NCBI GenBank assembly: GCA_937926445.1
Contig: CALBAK010000100.1
Coordinates: forward strand, 1 to 33,157
DNA length: 33,157 nt
DNA from: an uncultured Alphaproteobacteria bacterium
GTDB lineage: Bacteria; Pseudomonadota; Alphaproteobacteria; Geminicoccales; Geminicoccaceae
Direction of reading: 5' to 3'
The position numbers were made by a program, and so were the translations under genes. The first letter of the stretch is position 1, and every line of letters starts with the position of its first letter. Of the stretch, positions 24,386 to 32,982 are shown piece by piece. The notes under the pieces were generated by a model. It was not told where the DNA came from, ran no database searches, and saw nothing but the letters and a program-made list of their open reading frames with translations.

Positions 24386-25159
24386 TTGCGAGCCTTCTGG
24401 ATCGCGTTTCTGTTTCTGCTGCTCGGACCGGTCGGCTGCTCGCTGATCGCCCAGCGCGCGGGCGGGCAGACTCATTGGAGACAGGCGCGCTGGGCGTCCG
24501 CGGGTCTCGCCCCCGACCCGAGCGTTCATCCCGAGGCGATCGTTCAGGTCTACGCGGCCCGGACCTGGGGCTGGAAATCCGCCTTCGCGGTCCATTCCTG
24601 GATCGTGGTCAAGGAGGAGGGGGCGGCCGAGTACGAGCGCTTCGAGGTCGTGGGCTGGGGTGTCGGCCGCGGCCTGCCGGCGGTCCGCCGCAACCTGCGA
24701 CCCGCGGACGGTTTCTGGGCCGGCAACCCGCCCGAGATCGTGGGCGAGAAGCGGGGTCCCGAGGCCGCGGCACTGATCCCGAGGATCAAGGCCACCATCG
24801 CCGCCTATCCGTGGCCCGACAGTTACCTCACCTGGCCCGGTCCCAACTCCAACACTTTCGTGGCGCATGTCCTGCGCGCCGTGCCCGAACTCGGCGTCGA
24901 GCTGCCGCCGACCGCGATCGGCAAGGACTATCTGGGCGCGAACCTGCTCGCACCCATGCCGAGCGGCACCGGCTGGCAGCTCTCGTTCCTGGGCCTCTTG
25001 GGCATCGGCGTCGCCCGCGAGGAGGGCCTCGAGGTCAACCTCCTGGGGCTCGTGGTAGGGCTCGATCCGGCGGATCTGGCGATCAAGCTACCGGGCCTCG
25101 GCCGGCTCGCGATTCCGCTCGCGAACGGCGGGTGCGGGGGCGAGACCGTCGGCAGCTAG
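24386..25159 (+). CDS. DUF3750 domain protein
   Basis: A 257-residue protein matching DUF3750, a conserved proteobacterial family of unknown function. The features recognised are VHSWIVVKE, a GWGVGRGLP segment, FWAGNPPEIVGE, WPGPNSNTFVAHVLR, LPPTAIGKDYL and PSGTGWQLSFLGLLG. The N-terminus is a hydrophobic helix ending GPVGC, which could be a lipoprotein signal (the -3 position is not ideal) or a membrane anchor. TTG 24386 is the likely start; an ATG with the right context is missing. The conserved His, Asn and Gly residues look like an enzyme active site, but no reaction is known to me. Confidence 0.8.
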   Translation: MRAFWIAFLFLLLGPVGCSLIAQRAGGQTHWRQARWASAGLAPDPSVHPEAIVQVYAARTWGWKSAFAVHSWIVVKEEGAAEYERFEVVGWGVGRGLPAVRRNLRPADGFWAGNPPEIVGEKRGPEAAALIPRIKATIAAYPWPDSYLTWPGPNSNTFVAHVLRAVPELGVELPPTAIGKDYLGANLLAPMPSGTGWQLSFLGLLGIGVAREEGLEVNLLGLVVGLDPADLAIKLPGLGRLAIPLANGGCGGETVGS

Positions 25160-25258
25160 GCTCCACCCGGCAGATCGGAACGGGACCGCGCCGGGTGCGC
25201 TCGACAGGCCGGCATCTGCTCCCTAGCCTCCGCCGCAGGTTGCGAAGGGGAAGTTACC
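25160..25258. promoter_or_regulatory. Intergenic leader of the PRISE-type reductase gene
   Basis: A 99-base gap between the DUF3750 and PRISE-type genes. A GCGAAGGGGAAG ribosome site lies just before GTG 25259. No promoter boxes or operator repeats were clear, so a promoter here is only suggested by spacing. Confidence 0.25.
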
Positions 25259-26311
25259 GTGGGCCGGAAGAAGGCGGTGGTGGTGGGGGGCGTCGGCGTG
25301 ATCGGCCGCAACCTCCTCCTTTGGCTCGAGCGCAACACCGACTGGGAGCTCGTGGGCCTCTCCCGGCGGGCCCCGGACTTTCCGACCCGTGCCCGGTTCG
25401 TCTCGGTCGATCTCCTCTACCGCGCCGATGCCGAGGCGAAGCTCTCGAGCCTCGACGACGTCACCCACGTTTTCTACGCCGCCTTCCAGCAGGCGCCGAC
25501 CTGGGCGGGCCACGACGCCCCCAACCTCGCCCTCTTGCGCAACAGCGTCGAGCCGATCGCCGCCGCCTCGAAGGTTCTCGAGCACGTCCACCTGGTCGAG
25601 GGGACCAAGATTTACGGGTCCCATCTCGGGCCGTTCAAGACGCCGGCCAAGGAGAGCGACCCGCCGCACATGCCACCGAACTTCTACAACACCCAGGAGA
25701 CCTGGCTGCGCCGGTTCCGCGAGGGCAAGGCTTGGAGCTATTCGGTGCTGCGGCCGCAGACGGTCTGCGGCTTCGCGGTCGGCAATCCCATGAACCTCGC
25801 CGTGGGGCTCGCCGTCTACGCCGCGATCTCGAAGGAGCTCGGCCTGCCGCTGCGTTATCCCGGGACCGAGAAGGCCTTCCGATCGCTCTACCAGGTGACC
25901 GACAGCGAACTCCTCGCGGCCTGCATGCACTGGTGTGCGACGAGCCCGGCGGCGCGCGACGAGGTCTTCAACATCACGAACACCGACTATTTCCGCTGGG
26001 AACATCTGTGGCCCGGCTTCGCCAAGAGCTTCGGTATGGAGCCGGGTGGTGTCCAGACCATCAAGCTCGCCGAGTTCATGGCTGACAAGGGACCTTTGTG
26101 GGCCGCGATGCAGAAGAAATACGACCTTCTGGCCATTCCCTACGAGCAGCTGGTGGCCTGGCCGTTCGTCGACTATTGCCTCACCCGCGACTACGACGTG
26201 ATGACGGACACGATCAAGATCCGCAAGGCGGGCTTCCATCTCTGCGTCGACAGCGAGGAGATGTTCGCCCGCCTGTTCGCCGAGTTTCGCCGGATGCGCG
26301 TGATCCCTTGA
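25259..26311 (+). CDS. PRISE-type enone reductase (progesterone 5-beta-reductase/iridoid synthase-like SDR)
   Basis: A 350-residue extended short-chain dehydrogenase. The cofactor motif is VVGGVGVIGRNLL. The sequence then follows the PRISE pattern: EGTKIYGSHLGPF with Lys117, NFYNTQETWLR with Tyr143 (the pair corresponding to Lys147/Tyr179 of plant progesterone 5-beta-reductase), SVLRPQTVCGFAVGNPMNL, FNITNTDYFRWEHLW and a C-terminal GFHLCVDSEEMF. PRISE enzymes reduce activated C=C bonds of enones with NADPH. The natural substrate in a bacterium is unknown. GTG 25259 has GAAGGGGAAG upstream. It ends four bases from the end of the convergent SRPBCC gene. Confidence 0.8.
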   Translation: MGRKKAVVVGGVGVIGRNLLLWLERNTDWELVGLSRRAPDFPTRARFVSVDLLYRADAEAKLSSLDDVTHVFYAAFQQAPTWAGHDAPNLALLRNSVEPIAAASKVLEHVHLVEGTKIYGSHLGPFKTPAKESDPPHMPPNFYNTQETWLRRFREGKAWSYSVLRPQTVCGFAVGNPMNLAVGLAVYAAISKELGLPLRYPGTEKAFRSLYQVTDSELLAACMHWCATSPAARDEVFNITNTDYFRWEHLWPGFAKSFGMEPGGVQTIKLAEFMADKGPLWAAMQKKYDLLAIPYEQLVAWPFVDYCLTRDYDVMTDTIKIRKAGFHLCVDSEEMFARLFAEFRRMRVIP

Positions 26312-26315
26312 GGGA

Positions 26316-26750
26316 TCAGCCCGTGAGCTTGCCGGCGACCGCGTCGATCCCGGCCTCGTAGACGCCGCGGATCAGGCCGACCATGGCCTCCCGGTCGGCG
26401 GGTGCCACCTCGAAGCGCGACCACCATTCGACGAAAGCGCGGTCGCCGATCGTGACCGGCGTAACACGGAGCGTGGCGATGTATTCCGAGATCGGCAGGG
26501 GCGAGCTCAGGATCGTGTAGACGCAGGTCCGCTCGAACTCCGAGAACCCGATCAGCCGCTCGCGGATCTCGCCACCGTCCCGAAGGCCGAGGAGCCGTTC
26601 CGCACCCACCAGGTTGGCGGGCACCCCGTTGGTGATCACGCTCGACGTGAAGGCCGGGTGCCAGCCCGCGAGCCCGTCGAAGGGCGCCACGATCGACCAC
26701 ACGCGGCTCGCGGGCGCCGCCACGACCCCGCTCACATAGACCTGTGGCAT
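26316..26750 (-). CDS. SRPBCC-fold (polyketide cyclase-like) small protein
   Basis: A 144-residue protein with the START/SRPBCC pattern: an N-terminal beta-strand VYVSGVVAAPASRVWSIV, the loop FDGLAGWHPAF, a central region RERLIGFSEFERTCVYTIL, strands SEYIATLRVTPV and FVEWWSRFEV, and a long C-terminal helix. This fold binds hydrophobic ligands and is common in MxaD/PYR-like proteins. No reaction can be assigned. ATG 26750 has AGGGAGGATCC upstream. It points toward the PRISE-type gene, convergently, so a shared ligand is conceivable but unproven. Confidence 0.78.
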   Translation of the reverse strand: MPQVYVSGVVAAPASRVWSIVAPFDGLAGWHPAFTSSVITNGVPANLVGAERLLGLRDGGEIRERLIGFSEFERTCVYTILSSPLPISEYIATLRVTPVTIGDRAFVEWWSRFEVAPADREAMVGLIRGVYEAGIDAVAGKLTG

Positions 26751-26798
26751 GTCGGATCCTCCCTGCTCCGGTTCGTGCCGGCGTCCGCCGACGTCCGC

Positions 26799-27250
26799 TC
26801 ATTGCACGACCATGCTGCCCTCGACCAGCGGGATCGTACCGGTACGGAAGCCCACCCCGTCGGGGGTCGGGAACAGGATGAAGTCTGCGATCTCCTGGGG
26901 GCTGTCGGTCCGGCCGACGGGCCGGCGCGCCGCCAGCATCCGCCGCATGCGCTCGCCGTCCGGTCTGCCGGCCACGACCCGGTCGTCCCCGGTCGTCACT
27001 GTCGGCTGCCACCGCGACGGGTGCCGGCGGGACCACCCGGCCCCCACTCGAGGGATCGACCGCCGTCCCGCGGGTCGGGGTCGCTACAGCACCTCCGGAC
27101 GCGACCCAAGCGGCTCGTCGGACATGCCAACGAAGGAGACGCTGGAAGCGACATCGACGATGGTGCCGCCCCCTCGCTGGCGCATCATCGGCACCACCGC
27201 CTTCGAGCAGAGGAGAAAGCCTTCGACGTCGGTCTGCGGGAGCCGTCGCT
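26799..27250 (-). pseudogene. Decayed short-chain dehydrogenase/reductase
   Basis: Pieces of an SDR can be read on the minus strand. Nearest 27250 is DVEGFLLCSKAVVPMM, then GGGTIVDVASSVSFVGM, which is the usual GGxIVNxSSxxGxxG region. An in-frame TAG follows at 27084-27086. In another frame WVASGGAVATPTRGTAVD lies where YxxSKGAVxxLTRxxAxD should be, so catalytic Tyr and Lys are now Trp and Gly. The original frame returns with RMLAARRPVGRTDSPQEIADFI and a terminal GTIPLVEGSMVVQ. The N-terminal cofactor domain is missing. It lies just upstream of the SRPBCC gene on the same strand. Confidence 0.75.
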
Positions 27251-27456
27251 GCGCTGCGCCGGCCCGGCCTCACCGTCCGGCTCGGCCGGATCGCGGCCCG
27301 GCCCTCCTCCGCCCGGACCGCCCGCCGGTCGGGCCGAGCGGGAGGCCCTTCCTCCGGCTGCGTCGCGGCGCGAGCGCGAGTGGGACCCTTCCGGTCGAGC
27401 GCCTTCGGCCCTAGCGTGCGGCCGCCCTCTCGGCCGTCCAGCGCGGAGGATCCTCC
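27251..27456. other. Non-coding remainder before the hydantoinase genes
   Basis: No gene is recognised. It may contain scrambled N-terminal sequence of the SDR remnant, but nothing matches a GxxxGxG motif. The right end carries GCGGAGGATCC, the ribosome site of hyuB, and the promoter of the hyu pair is likely in this stretch. Confidence 0.35.
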
Positions 27457-29121
27457 ATGCCCGTCGATCCGATCACCGTTTCGGTCGTCCAGCACCGGCT
27501 GCACGGGATCGTCGAGGAGATGGGAGAGGCGATGCTCAGGACCTCCTATTCCCAGATCCTCAACTCCTCGCGCGACTTCTCGACCGCGCTCGCCGACCCG
27601 AGGGGCCGGCTCGTCGCCCAGGCCGAGCACGTACCGATCCACGTGGGTGCGCTGCCCTTCGCGGTGCGCGCCGTGCAGGCCGCCTTCGAGGGTGCGATCC
27701 GTCCGGGCGACGTGTTCCTCCTCAACGACCCCTACAGGGGCGGCAACCATCTGCCCGATCTGACCGCCTTTGTCCCGGTCTTCGGCGGAGGACGGCACCT
27801 CTTCTGGGCGATCAATCGGGCGCACCAGTCGGACATCGGCGGTGCCACCCACGGCGCTTACAACCCGGCCGCCACCGAGATCTGGCAGGAGGGGATCCGA
27901 ATTCCGCCGCTTCGGCTCTACGACGGCGGGATCCTGCGCGCGGACGTGCTCGAGCTCCTCGCCCTCAACGTCCGCCATCCGCGCGACTTCAAGGGCGATC
28001 TCGCGGCCATGATCGGCTCGGCCCGGCTCGGCGCCCGCCGCCTCGAGACGCTGCTCGCCGAGCTCGGCACCGAACTCGCCCTCGAGGCCGTGGAAGCGGT
28101 CCTGGACGGTGCCGAGCGACGGGTTCGCGCGATCCTCTCGAGCTGGCCGGACGGGGTCTATCGAGGCGAGGCGGTGCTCGACGACGACGGCCACGGCCGG
28201 AGCGATGTCACGATCCGGGCGACCGTCACCAAGCGTGGCAGCGATCTCGAGGTCGACCTTTCGGAAAGCGACCCCGAGTGCGAAGGCTTCGTCAACTCTT
28301 CCTACCCCAACAGCTACTCGGCCTGCGTGGTGGCCCTCGCCTACCTGATCGACGCCGACATCCCCAAGAACGACGGCGCTTTCCGTCCGCTCACGATGAA
28401 GGTCCGCGAGGGCACGGTGGTGTGCCCGCACGAAGGCCGGCCCGTGACTCTGTGCACCAACCATTGCGGCCAGGAGATCATCGAAGCGATCGTGAAGGCG
28501 CTCGCCCCGGCTTGCCCGGAGCGAGCGATGGCCGGTTGGGGCCGGCGCTTCCGGGTCGCCCTCAAGGGCATCGACCCGCGCAACGGCCGCCCCTTCCTCT
28601 GGCATTTGTTCCAGGCCCGTCCGGGCGGTGGCGCTTCGATCGCAGGCGACGGCTGGCCGGCCGCGGGCGAGTGGCAGGCGGCGGGCGGCATCAAGTTCGG
28701 CTCGCTCGAGGTCCACGAGGTGCGCTTCCCGCTCTTCTTCCGCCGGCACGAGCTCCGGCCCGGCAGCGGCGGCGACGGCGAGTATCGCGGCGGACCGGGT
28801 GCGGTTCTGGAGATGGCGATCGAGGTGGCGGAGCCGGCGGTGGCGAACACCGCGGGCGACGGCGTGCGGTACGGGGCGTGCGGGATCCTGGGCGGGAAGG
28901 ACGGCGCACCGCACGACTACCGTTTGCGCTCCGCCGACGGCAGCGAACGTGTCCTGCGCACCAAGGAAGTCGGGATCACCGTGCGGCCCGGCGATGTGCT
29001 CGTGGCGCTTTCGGGCGGCGGTGGCGGCTGGGGCGATCCGGCGCGGCGCGACCCGCGCGCCCGCGCGCGCGATCGGGACGAGGGTTACGTCGAGGAGGCG
29101 GCAGCGGAGGCCGGGCGGTGA
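27457..29121 (+). CDS. hyuB: Hydantoinase B/oxoprolinase-type subunit
   Basis: A 554-residue HyuB family protein, the partner subunit of HyuA in ATP-dependent N-methylhydantoinases and 5-oxoprolinases (also related to acetone carboxylase). Recognisable motifs are MLRTSYSQILNSSRDFS, GRLVAQAEHVPIHVGALP, FLLNDPYRGGNHLPDLT and, near the C-terminus, RRHELRPGSGGDGEYRGG. Cytosolic. ATG 27457 has GGAGGATCC upstream. The gene overlaps hyuA by GTGA. The exact substrate (hydantoin, oxoproline or another cyclic amide/ketone) cannot be told from sequence. Confidence 0.9.
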   Translation: MPVDPITVSVVQHRLHGIVEEMGEAMLRTSYSQILNSSRDFSTALADPRGRLVAQAEHVPIHVGALPFAVRAVQAAFEGAIRPGDVFLLNDPYRGGNHLPDLTAFVPVFGGGRHLFWAINRAHQSDIGGATHGAYNPAATEIWQEGIRIPPLRLYDGGILRADVLELLALNVRHPRDFKGDLAAMIGSARLGARRLETLLAELGTELALEAVEAVLDGAERRVRAILSSWPDGVYRGEAVLDDDGHGRSDVTIRATVTKRGSDLEVDLSESDPECEGFVNSSYPNSYSACVVALAYLIDADIPKNDGAFRPLTMKVREGTVVCPHEGRPVTLCTNHCGQEIIEAIVKALAPACPERAMAGWGRRFRVALKGIDPRNGRPFLWHLFQARPGGGASIAGDGWPAAGEWQAAGGIKFGSLEVHEVRFPLFFRRHELRPGSGGDGEYRGGPGAVLEMAIEVAEPAVANTAGDGVRYGACGILGGKDGAPHDYRLRSADGSERVLRTKEVGITVRPGDVLVALSGGGGGWGDPARRDPRARARDRDEGYVEEAAAEAGR

Positions 29122-31166
29122 TCCGGATCGGTATCGACGTGGGCGGCACCTTCACCGACCTCGTGGCGGTCGACGGTGCCGGACGGCTGCACCACGCCAA
29201 GGCCCCTTCTACACCGCGAGACCAGTCCCTGGGCGTCCTCGAGGGTCTCTCCCGGCTCGCCGAGGCGATAGGGCTCGACCGGCCGACGCTCTTGGCCCGG
29301 ACCGAGCGCATCGTGCACGGCACGACGGTCGCCACCAACGCGCTCCTCGAGCGCAAGGGCGCCAAGGTGGGTCTACTCACGACCGAGGGGCATCGCGACG
29401 TTCTCGAGATGCGCGAGGGGCTCAAGGACGATCGCTACGACCTCCGCCAGCCGCCGCCCGAGCCGCTCGTACCGCGGCGGCTGCGCCTGCCGGTGCGCGA
29501 ACGGATCCGGGCCGACGGGCGGGTCGAGATCCCGCTCGATCCGGCCTCCCTCGAGGCGGCGATTGCGCGGCTACGCGCGGAGCGTGTGGAATCGGTCGCC
29601 GTCTGCTACCTGCACGCCTGGCGCGACCCGGTCCACGAGCGGGCGACCCGGGCGGCGGTCGAGCGGCTGTTGCCGGGCGTGCCAGTCTCGCTCTCGAGCG
29701 AGGTCCTGCCGCAGATCAAGGAATTCGAGCGGCTTTCCACCACGGTCGTCAACGCCTACGTCCAGCCCGCGCTCGCGCGTTATTTGCGCAATCTCGAGAT
29801 GCGGCTGCGCGAGGCCGGCTATGCCGGGCCGATCCTCGTGATGATGAGCCACGGCGGTGTGGCGACGATCGAGGAGATCGTCCGCCTCGCGGCCGGCGCC
29901 GTGCTCTCCGGACCCGCCGGTGGCATCGCCGCCGCCCGGTGGGTCGCGCAGGTGATGCGGGCACCCGATCTCGTGCCTTTCGACATGGGCGGCACTTCGA
30001 CCGACATCGCCCTGATCCGCGGCGGGCGCGCCGGCATCGCCGCCGACCGCCGGCTCGGCGGTCAGCGAATCGCTCTCTCGAGTCTCGACATCGTCAGCAT
30101 CGGGGCGGGCGGCGGCTCGATCGCCCGGGTCGACGCGGGCGGCATCCTCCGGGTCGGGCCCGAGAGCGCCGGGGCCGATCCCGGCCCCGCCTGCTACGGT
30201 CGGGGCGGCACGCTCGCCACCGTGACCGACGCCGACCTCGTGCTCGGCTATCTCGACGTCGAGCGGTTCGCGGCCGGCCGGATGCGGCTCGACCGGGCGG
30301 CCGCCGAGCGGGCCGTCGCGGAGATCGCCCGCGCTCTGGGTTGCGAGCTCGCGGCGGCCGCCCTCGGCATCCAGCGGGTGATCGACACGAAGATGGCCGA
30401 AGGCGTGCGGCTCGTCTCGGTCCGCCGCGGGATCGATCCCCGCGGCTTCGCGCTGCTCGCTTTCGGCGGTGCCGCTGGGCTGCACGTGAGCGCGGTCGCC
30501 CGCCAGCTCGGCCTCGCCCGCGTGATCGTACCGCGCCTCGCCTCGGTGCTCTCGGCCTACGGCATGCTCGCTTCGGATCTGCGCGTGGAGGTGTCGCGCT
30601 CGCACGTGGCCGAGGCGCACGCGCTCGCACCCGAGGAACTTCGGGCCCTGTTCGCCGAGCTCGAAGCCGAGGGCCGCGCCCGGCTCGCGGCCGCCGGTTT
30701 CGAGGGGCCGATCCGCGTCCACCGGACGGCCGACATGCGCTATGGCGAGCAGATCTTCGAGGTCGCGGTCGACCTCGACCCGATCCCCCGAGAGGCACCC
30801 GATCTCCTCGAGCAAATCGCCACCGCGTTCCACCGCCGGCACGAGGAGCTCTACACCTATTGCCTGCCCGACCGGGCACCGGTCCTGGTCAATGTCCGGG
30901 TGGCCGTGGTCGGCGAGCTCGCTGCACCCCCCGACGAGCCTCCGCGGGAAGCCGCTCCGTCGGCACCGCCTGTCGGCCGGCGTTCGATCTTTCTGGACGG
31001 ATGGGTCGAAGCACCGCTGTTCGCCCTCGACACGCTGGCACCCGGCCAGACGATCGACGGGCCCGCGCTCGTGGAATCGGCGACCACGACGGTCCTCTTG
31101 CGGCCCGGCGATCGGGCGACGGTGACGCCGCAAGGCTGGCTGGACCTGGCCCTGCCGATGGCGTGA
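29118..31166 (+). CDS. hyuA: Hydantoinase A/oxoprolinase-type subunit
   Basis: A 682-residue HyuA family protein with an actin-like ATPase fold. The start VIRIGIDVGGTFTDLVAVD is the phosphate-1 motif. Further motifs are HGTTVATNALLERKGAKVGLLTTEG, FDMGGTSTDIALI, GAGGGSIARVD, and FGGAAGLH. With HyuB it would hydrolyse a cyclic amide or carboxylate activated by ATP. GTG 29118 overlaps the hyuB stop, so the two are translationally coupled. The order hyuB-hyuA is the reverse of some well-known loci. The 3' end converges on ppk2. Confidence 0.9.
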   Translation: MIRIGIDVGGTFTDLVAVDGAGRLHHAKAPSTPRDQSLGVLEGLSRLAEAIGLDRPTLLARTERIVHGTTVATNALLERKGAKVGLLTTEGHRDVLEMREGLKDDRYDLRQPPPEPLVPRRLRLPVRERIRADGRVEIPLDPASLEAAIARLRAERVESVAVCYLHAWRDPVHERATRAAVERLLPGVPVSLSSEVLPQIKEFERLSTTVVNAYVQPALARYLRNLEMRLREAGYAGPILVMMSHGGVATIEEIVRLAAGAVLSGPAGGIAAARWVAQVMRAPDLVPFDMGGTSTDIALIRGGRAGIAADRRLGGQRIALSSLDIVSIGAGGGSIARVDAGGILRVGPESAGADPGPACYGRGGTLATVTDADLVLGYLDVERFAAGRMRLDRAAAERAVAEIARALGCELAAAALGIQRVIDTKMAEGVRLVSVRRGIDPRGFALLAFGGAAGLHVSAVARQLGLARVIVPRLASVLSAYGMLASDLRVEVSRSHVAEAHALAPEELRALFAELEAEGRARLAAAGFEGPIRVHRTADMRYGEQIFEVAVDLDPIPREAPDLLEQIATAFHRRHEELYTYCLPDRAPVLVNVRVAVVGELAAPPDEPPREAAPSAPPVGRRSIFLDGWVEAPLFALDTLAPGQTIDGPALVESATTTVLLRPGDRATVTPQGWLDLALPMA

Positions 31167-31176
31167 GCGCGGGTCA

Positions 31177-31192
31177 CCGGCCTCCGCGCCGG
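31177..31192. terminator. Small hairpin between hyuA and ppk2
   Basis: Arms CCGGC (31177-31181) and GCCGG (31188-31192) with a six-base loop lie between two convergent genes. Five pairs and no T-run make this weak; it is listed only because it is the sole candidate structure in the 34-base gap. Confidence 0.25.
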
Positions 31193-31200
31193 CGTCCGCT

Positions 31201-32073
31201 TCAGGGAACCAGCGGGACGACCCGCAGCGCTCGCAGTCGTTCCGGGACGTCCTTCGGACGCTTCGGCGGCTTCGGCGTCTCGGGCAGGTCTAGCTTCACT
31301 TCCTCGTATGGGATGAGGCTCAGGAAGTGACGGATCAGGGCGAGACGCCCATGCCGCTGATCGTCGAAATCGACCAGATACCAGGGCGCGAAATCGGTAT
31401 CCGTCGCATCCAACATCTGCTGGTACGCCTGCGTGTACTCCCAGTAGCGCTTGACCGATTCGACGTCCATGGGGCCGAGCTTCCAGTGCTTCTTCGGATC
31501 GGTGAGGCGCGAGCGAAAGCGCTCCAGCTGGACGTCTTGACTGACCTCGAGAAAATACTTGATCAAGACAATGCCGGATTCGACGATTTGGCGCTCGAAG
31601 AAAGGTGTGACCTGGAGAAACCGTTTGGTGTCCTTGGGGCTGCAGAACCCCATCACCGGCTCGACCCCCGCCCGGTTGTACCAGGATCGGTCGAACAACA
31701 CGATTTCACCGGCCGCCGGGAAATGAGCGATGTAGCGTTGCATGTAGAGCTGGGTCCGCTCGCGATCCGACGGTTTCGGCAGGGCCACGTGCTTGAACAC
31801 GCGCGGGCTCGTGCGCTGCAGGATCCGCGCGATCACCCCACCCTTGCCGGCCGTGTCGCGGCCCTCGAAGACGACCACGATCCGCGCCCCGGTGGCGACC
31901 GTCCATTCCTGTAGCCGCACCAGCTCGACCTGGAGCTTCTCGAGCTCCTTCTCGAACGCCTTGCGCTTAATTTTCGGCAACCCGCTGCCGACGGGTGCCA
32001 TCGGCATCGGTTCGACAGTTTGCTCTAGCGAAACATCGTCGCTTTTGTCTTTGTTTTTCTTGTTTTTCGCCAT
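31201..32073 (-). CDS. ppk2: Polyphosphate kinase 2
   Basis: A 290-residue PPK2 family enzyme that moves phosphate between polyphosphate and nucleotides (or AMP/ADP/GDP), in the cytosol. Walker A GRDTAGKGG lies at 71-79, Walker B FDRSWYNRAGVEPVMGF near 120-135, and PKPSDRERTQLYMQRY and KHWKLGPMDVESVKRY are typical. The N-terminus is lysine-rich (MAKNKKNKDK) and coded by unusually AT-rich DNA for this window. ATG 32073 has TGGAGCC upstream; an earlier start at 32103 would add ten residues. Class I versus II or III (direction and nucleotide) cannot be set without alignment. Confidence 0.92.
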   Translation of the reverse strand: MAKNKKNKDKSDDVSLEQTVEPMPMAPVGSGLPKIKRKAFEKELEKLQVELVRLQEWTVATGARIVVVFEGRDTAGKGGVIARILQRTSPRVFKHVALPKPSDRERTQLYMQRYIAHFPAAGEIVLFDRSWYNRAGVEPVMGFCSPKDTKRFLQVTPFFERQIVESGIVLIKYFLEVSQDVQLERFRSRLTDPKKHWKLGPMDVESVKRYWEYTQAYQQMLDATDTDFAPWYLVDFDDQRHGRLALIRHFLSLIPYEEVKLDLPETPKPPKRPKDVPERLRALRVVPLVP

Positions 32074-32121
32074 GGATGGCTCCAGATCAGCGCATGCTCT
32101 CATGCTATCGTCACGGAACGA

Positions 32122-32979
32122 TCAGGGCAACGCCGCCCGTTCCGACTCGATCAGGCGAAAAGTGACGGGTACGCTCACCCGACCCTCGACGGCTTCCCGA
32201 CCCCGCCGAGCAGGTCGGAACCGCCAGCGCCGCACCGCCTCGACCGCGGCTTCGTCGAGCAGTCCCGAGCCGCTCGAGCGGAGGATCTCGACCCGGTCCG
32301 GCAGCCCCGCCGGACTCACCAGCACCTCGAGCATCACCGTGCCCTCGATGCCGCGGCGGCGGGCGGCCGGCGGATAGCGCGGCAAGGGATTGTCCGCCGA
32401 ACCCGGGGCGAAGCCCGGCGGCTCGCTCTGCGCTGCCGACCCGGCCGAGCCTTCGCCGCCCGAGCGCCCCGCGCCGAGGCCGACCGGCGTGCCCGGCGGC
32501 CCCTCGCTCCCGTCCACGGTCGGCGCCGGCTCGCGCGGTGCGTTCGTCGTGCCGGCGGGCAGCGCTGCAACCCGTTTCGGCTGGCGCGTCGGAGCTACGG
32601 CCGTGGCCGGCCGCGAGCGGGCCGCTCGCACGGGCTCGGCGACCGGGCGCTCGGGGGCCGGTTCGGGCGCGAGGGCAGGCGAGGGCTCCGGCTCCTGCTC
32701 GACCGCGCCGGCTGCGCCCGCTGCCGCCTCGCTCGTAGACGCGCCCGCCTCCTTTCCCGGATGCCCGGACGATTCCGCCCCGCGCTCGTCCACCGCGCCG
32801 CTCGGCTCGGCGACGAGCTCGACAAGCACCGCCGGCGGTGGCTCGGGCGGGCTCGCCGCTGGCGCCAGCAGCACGGCTGCGAGCACCGCCCCGTGCACCG
32901 CGAGCGAGGCCGCGAGCGCGAGGAGCGCCCGAGCGGCCGGCGGGCGCTGCGGCTCCGGTCGCGCCCGCCCCCTGCGCAC
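32122..32979 (-). CDS. tonB: TonB energy-transducer protein
   Basis: A 285-residue TonB family protein linking the ExbBD motor to outer-membrane receptors. It has one N-terminal membrane helix with the SxxxH pair (Ser25 and His29 in ASLAVHGAV), a long Pro/Ala/Glu-rich periplasmic spacer, and a C-terminal TonB domain: PRYPPAARRRGIEGTVMLEV, SPAGLPDRVEILRSSG and VRRWRFRPARR. GTG 32979 begins three bases after the receptor stop, so translation is probably coupled. The neighbour makes it likely to serve that receptor. exbB and exbD are not in the window. Confidence 0.9.
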   Translation of the reverse strand: MRRGRARPEPQRPPAARALLALAASLAVHGAVLAAVLLAPAASPPEPPPAVLVELVAEPSGAVDERGAESSGHPGKEAGASTSEAAAGAAGAVEQEPEPSPALAPEPAPERPVAEPVRAARSRPATAVAPTRQPKRVAALPAGTTNAPREPAPTVDGSEGPPGTPVGLGAGRSGGEGSAGSAAQSEPPGFAPGSADNPLPRYPPAARRRGIEGTVMLEVLVSPAGLPDRVEILRSSGSGLLDEAAVEAVRRWRFRPARRGREAVEGRVSVPVTFRLIESERAALP

Positions 32980-32982
32980 CGG

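Noticed and set aside
26191-28914. A 907-codon minus-strand open frame across the SRPBCC gene and hyuB
   Set aside because: It is the shadow of genuine genes; only the short segment near 27000-27100 carries the displaced SDR catalytic region, which is listed as a remnant.
27457-31166. Acetone carboxylase instead of hydantoinase for the hyuBA pair
   Set aside because: The third (gamma) subunit gene is absent and the two-gene arrangement fits hydantoinase/oxoprolinase better, although the families are related.
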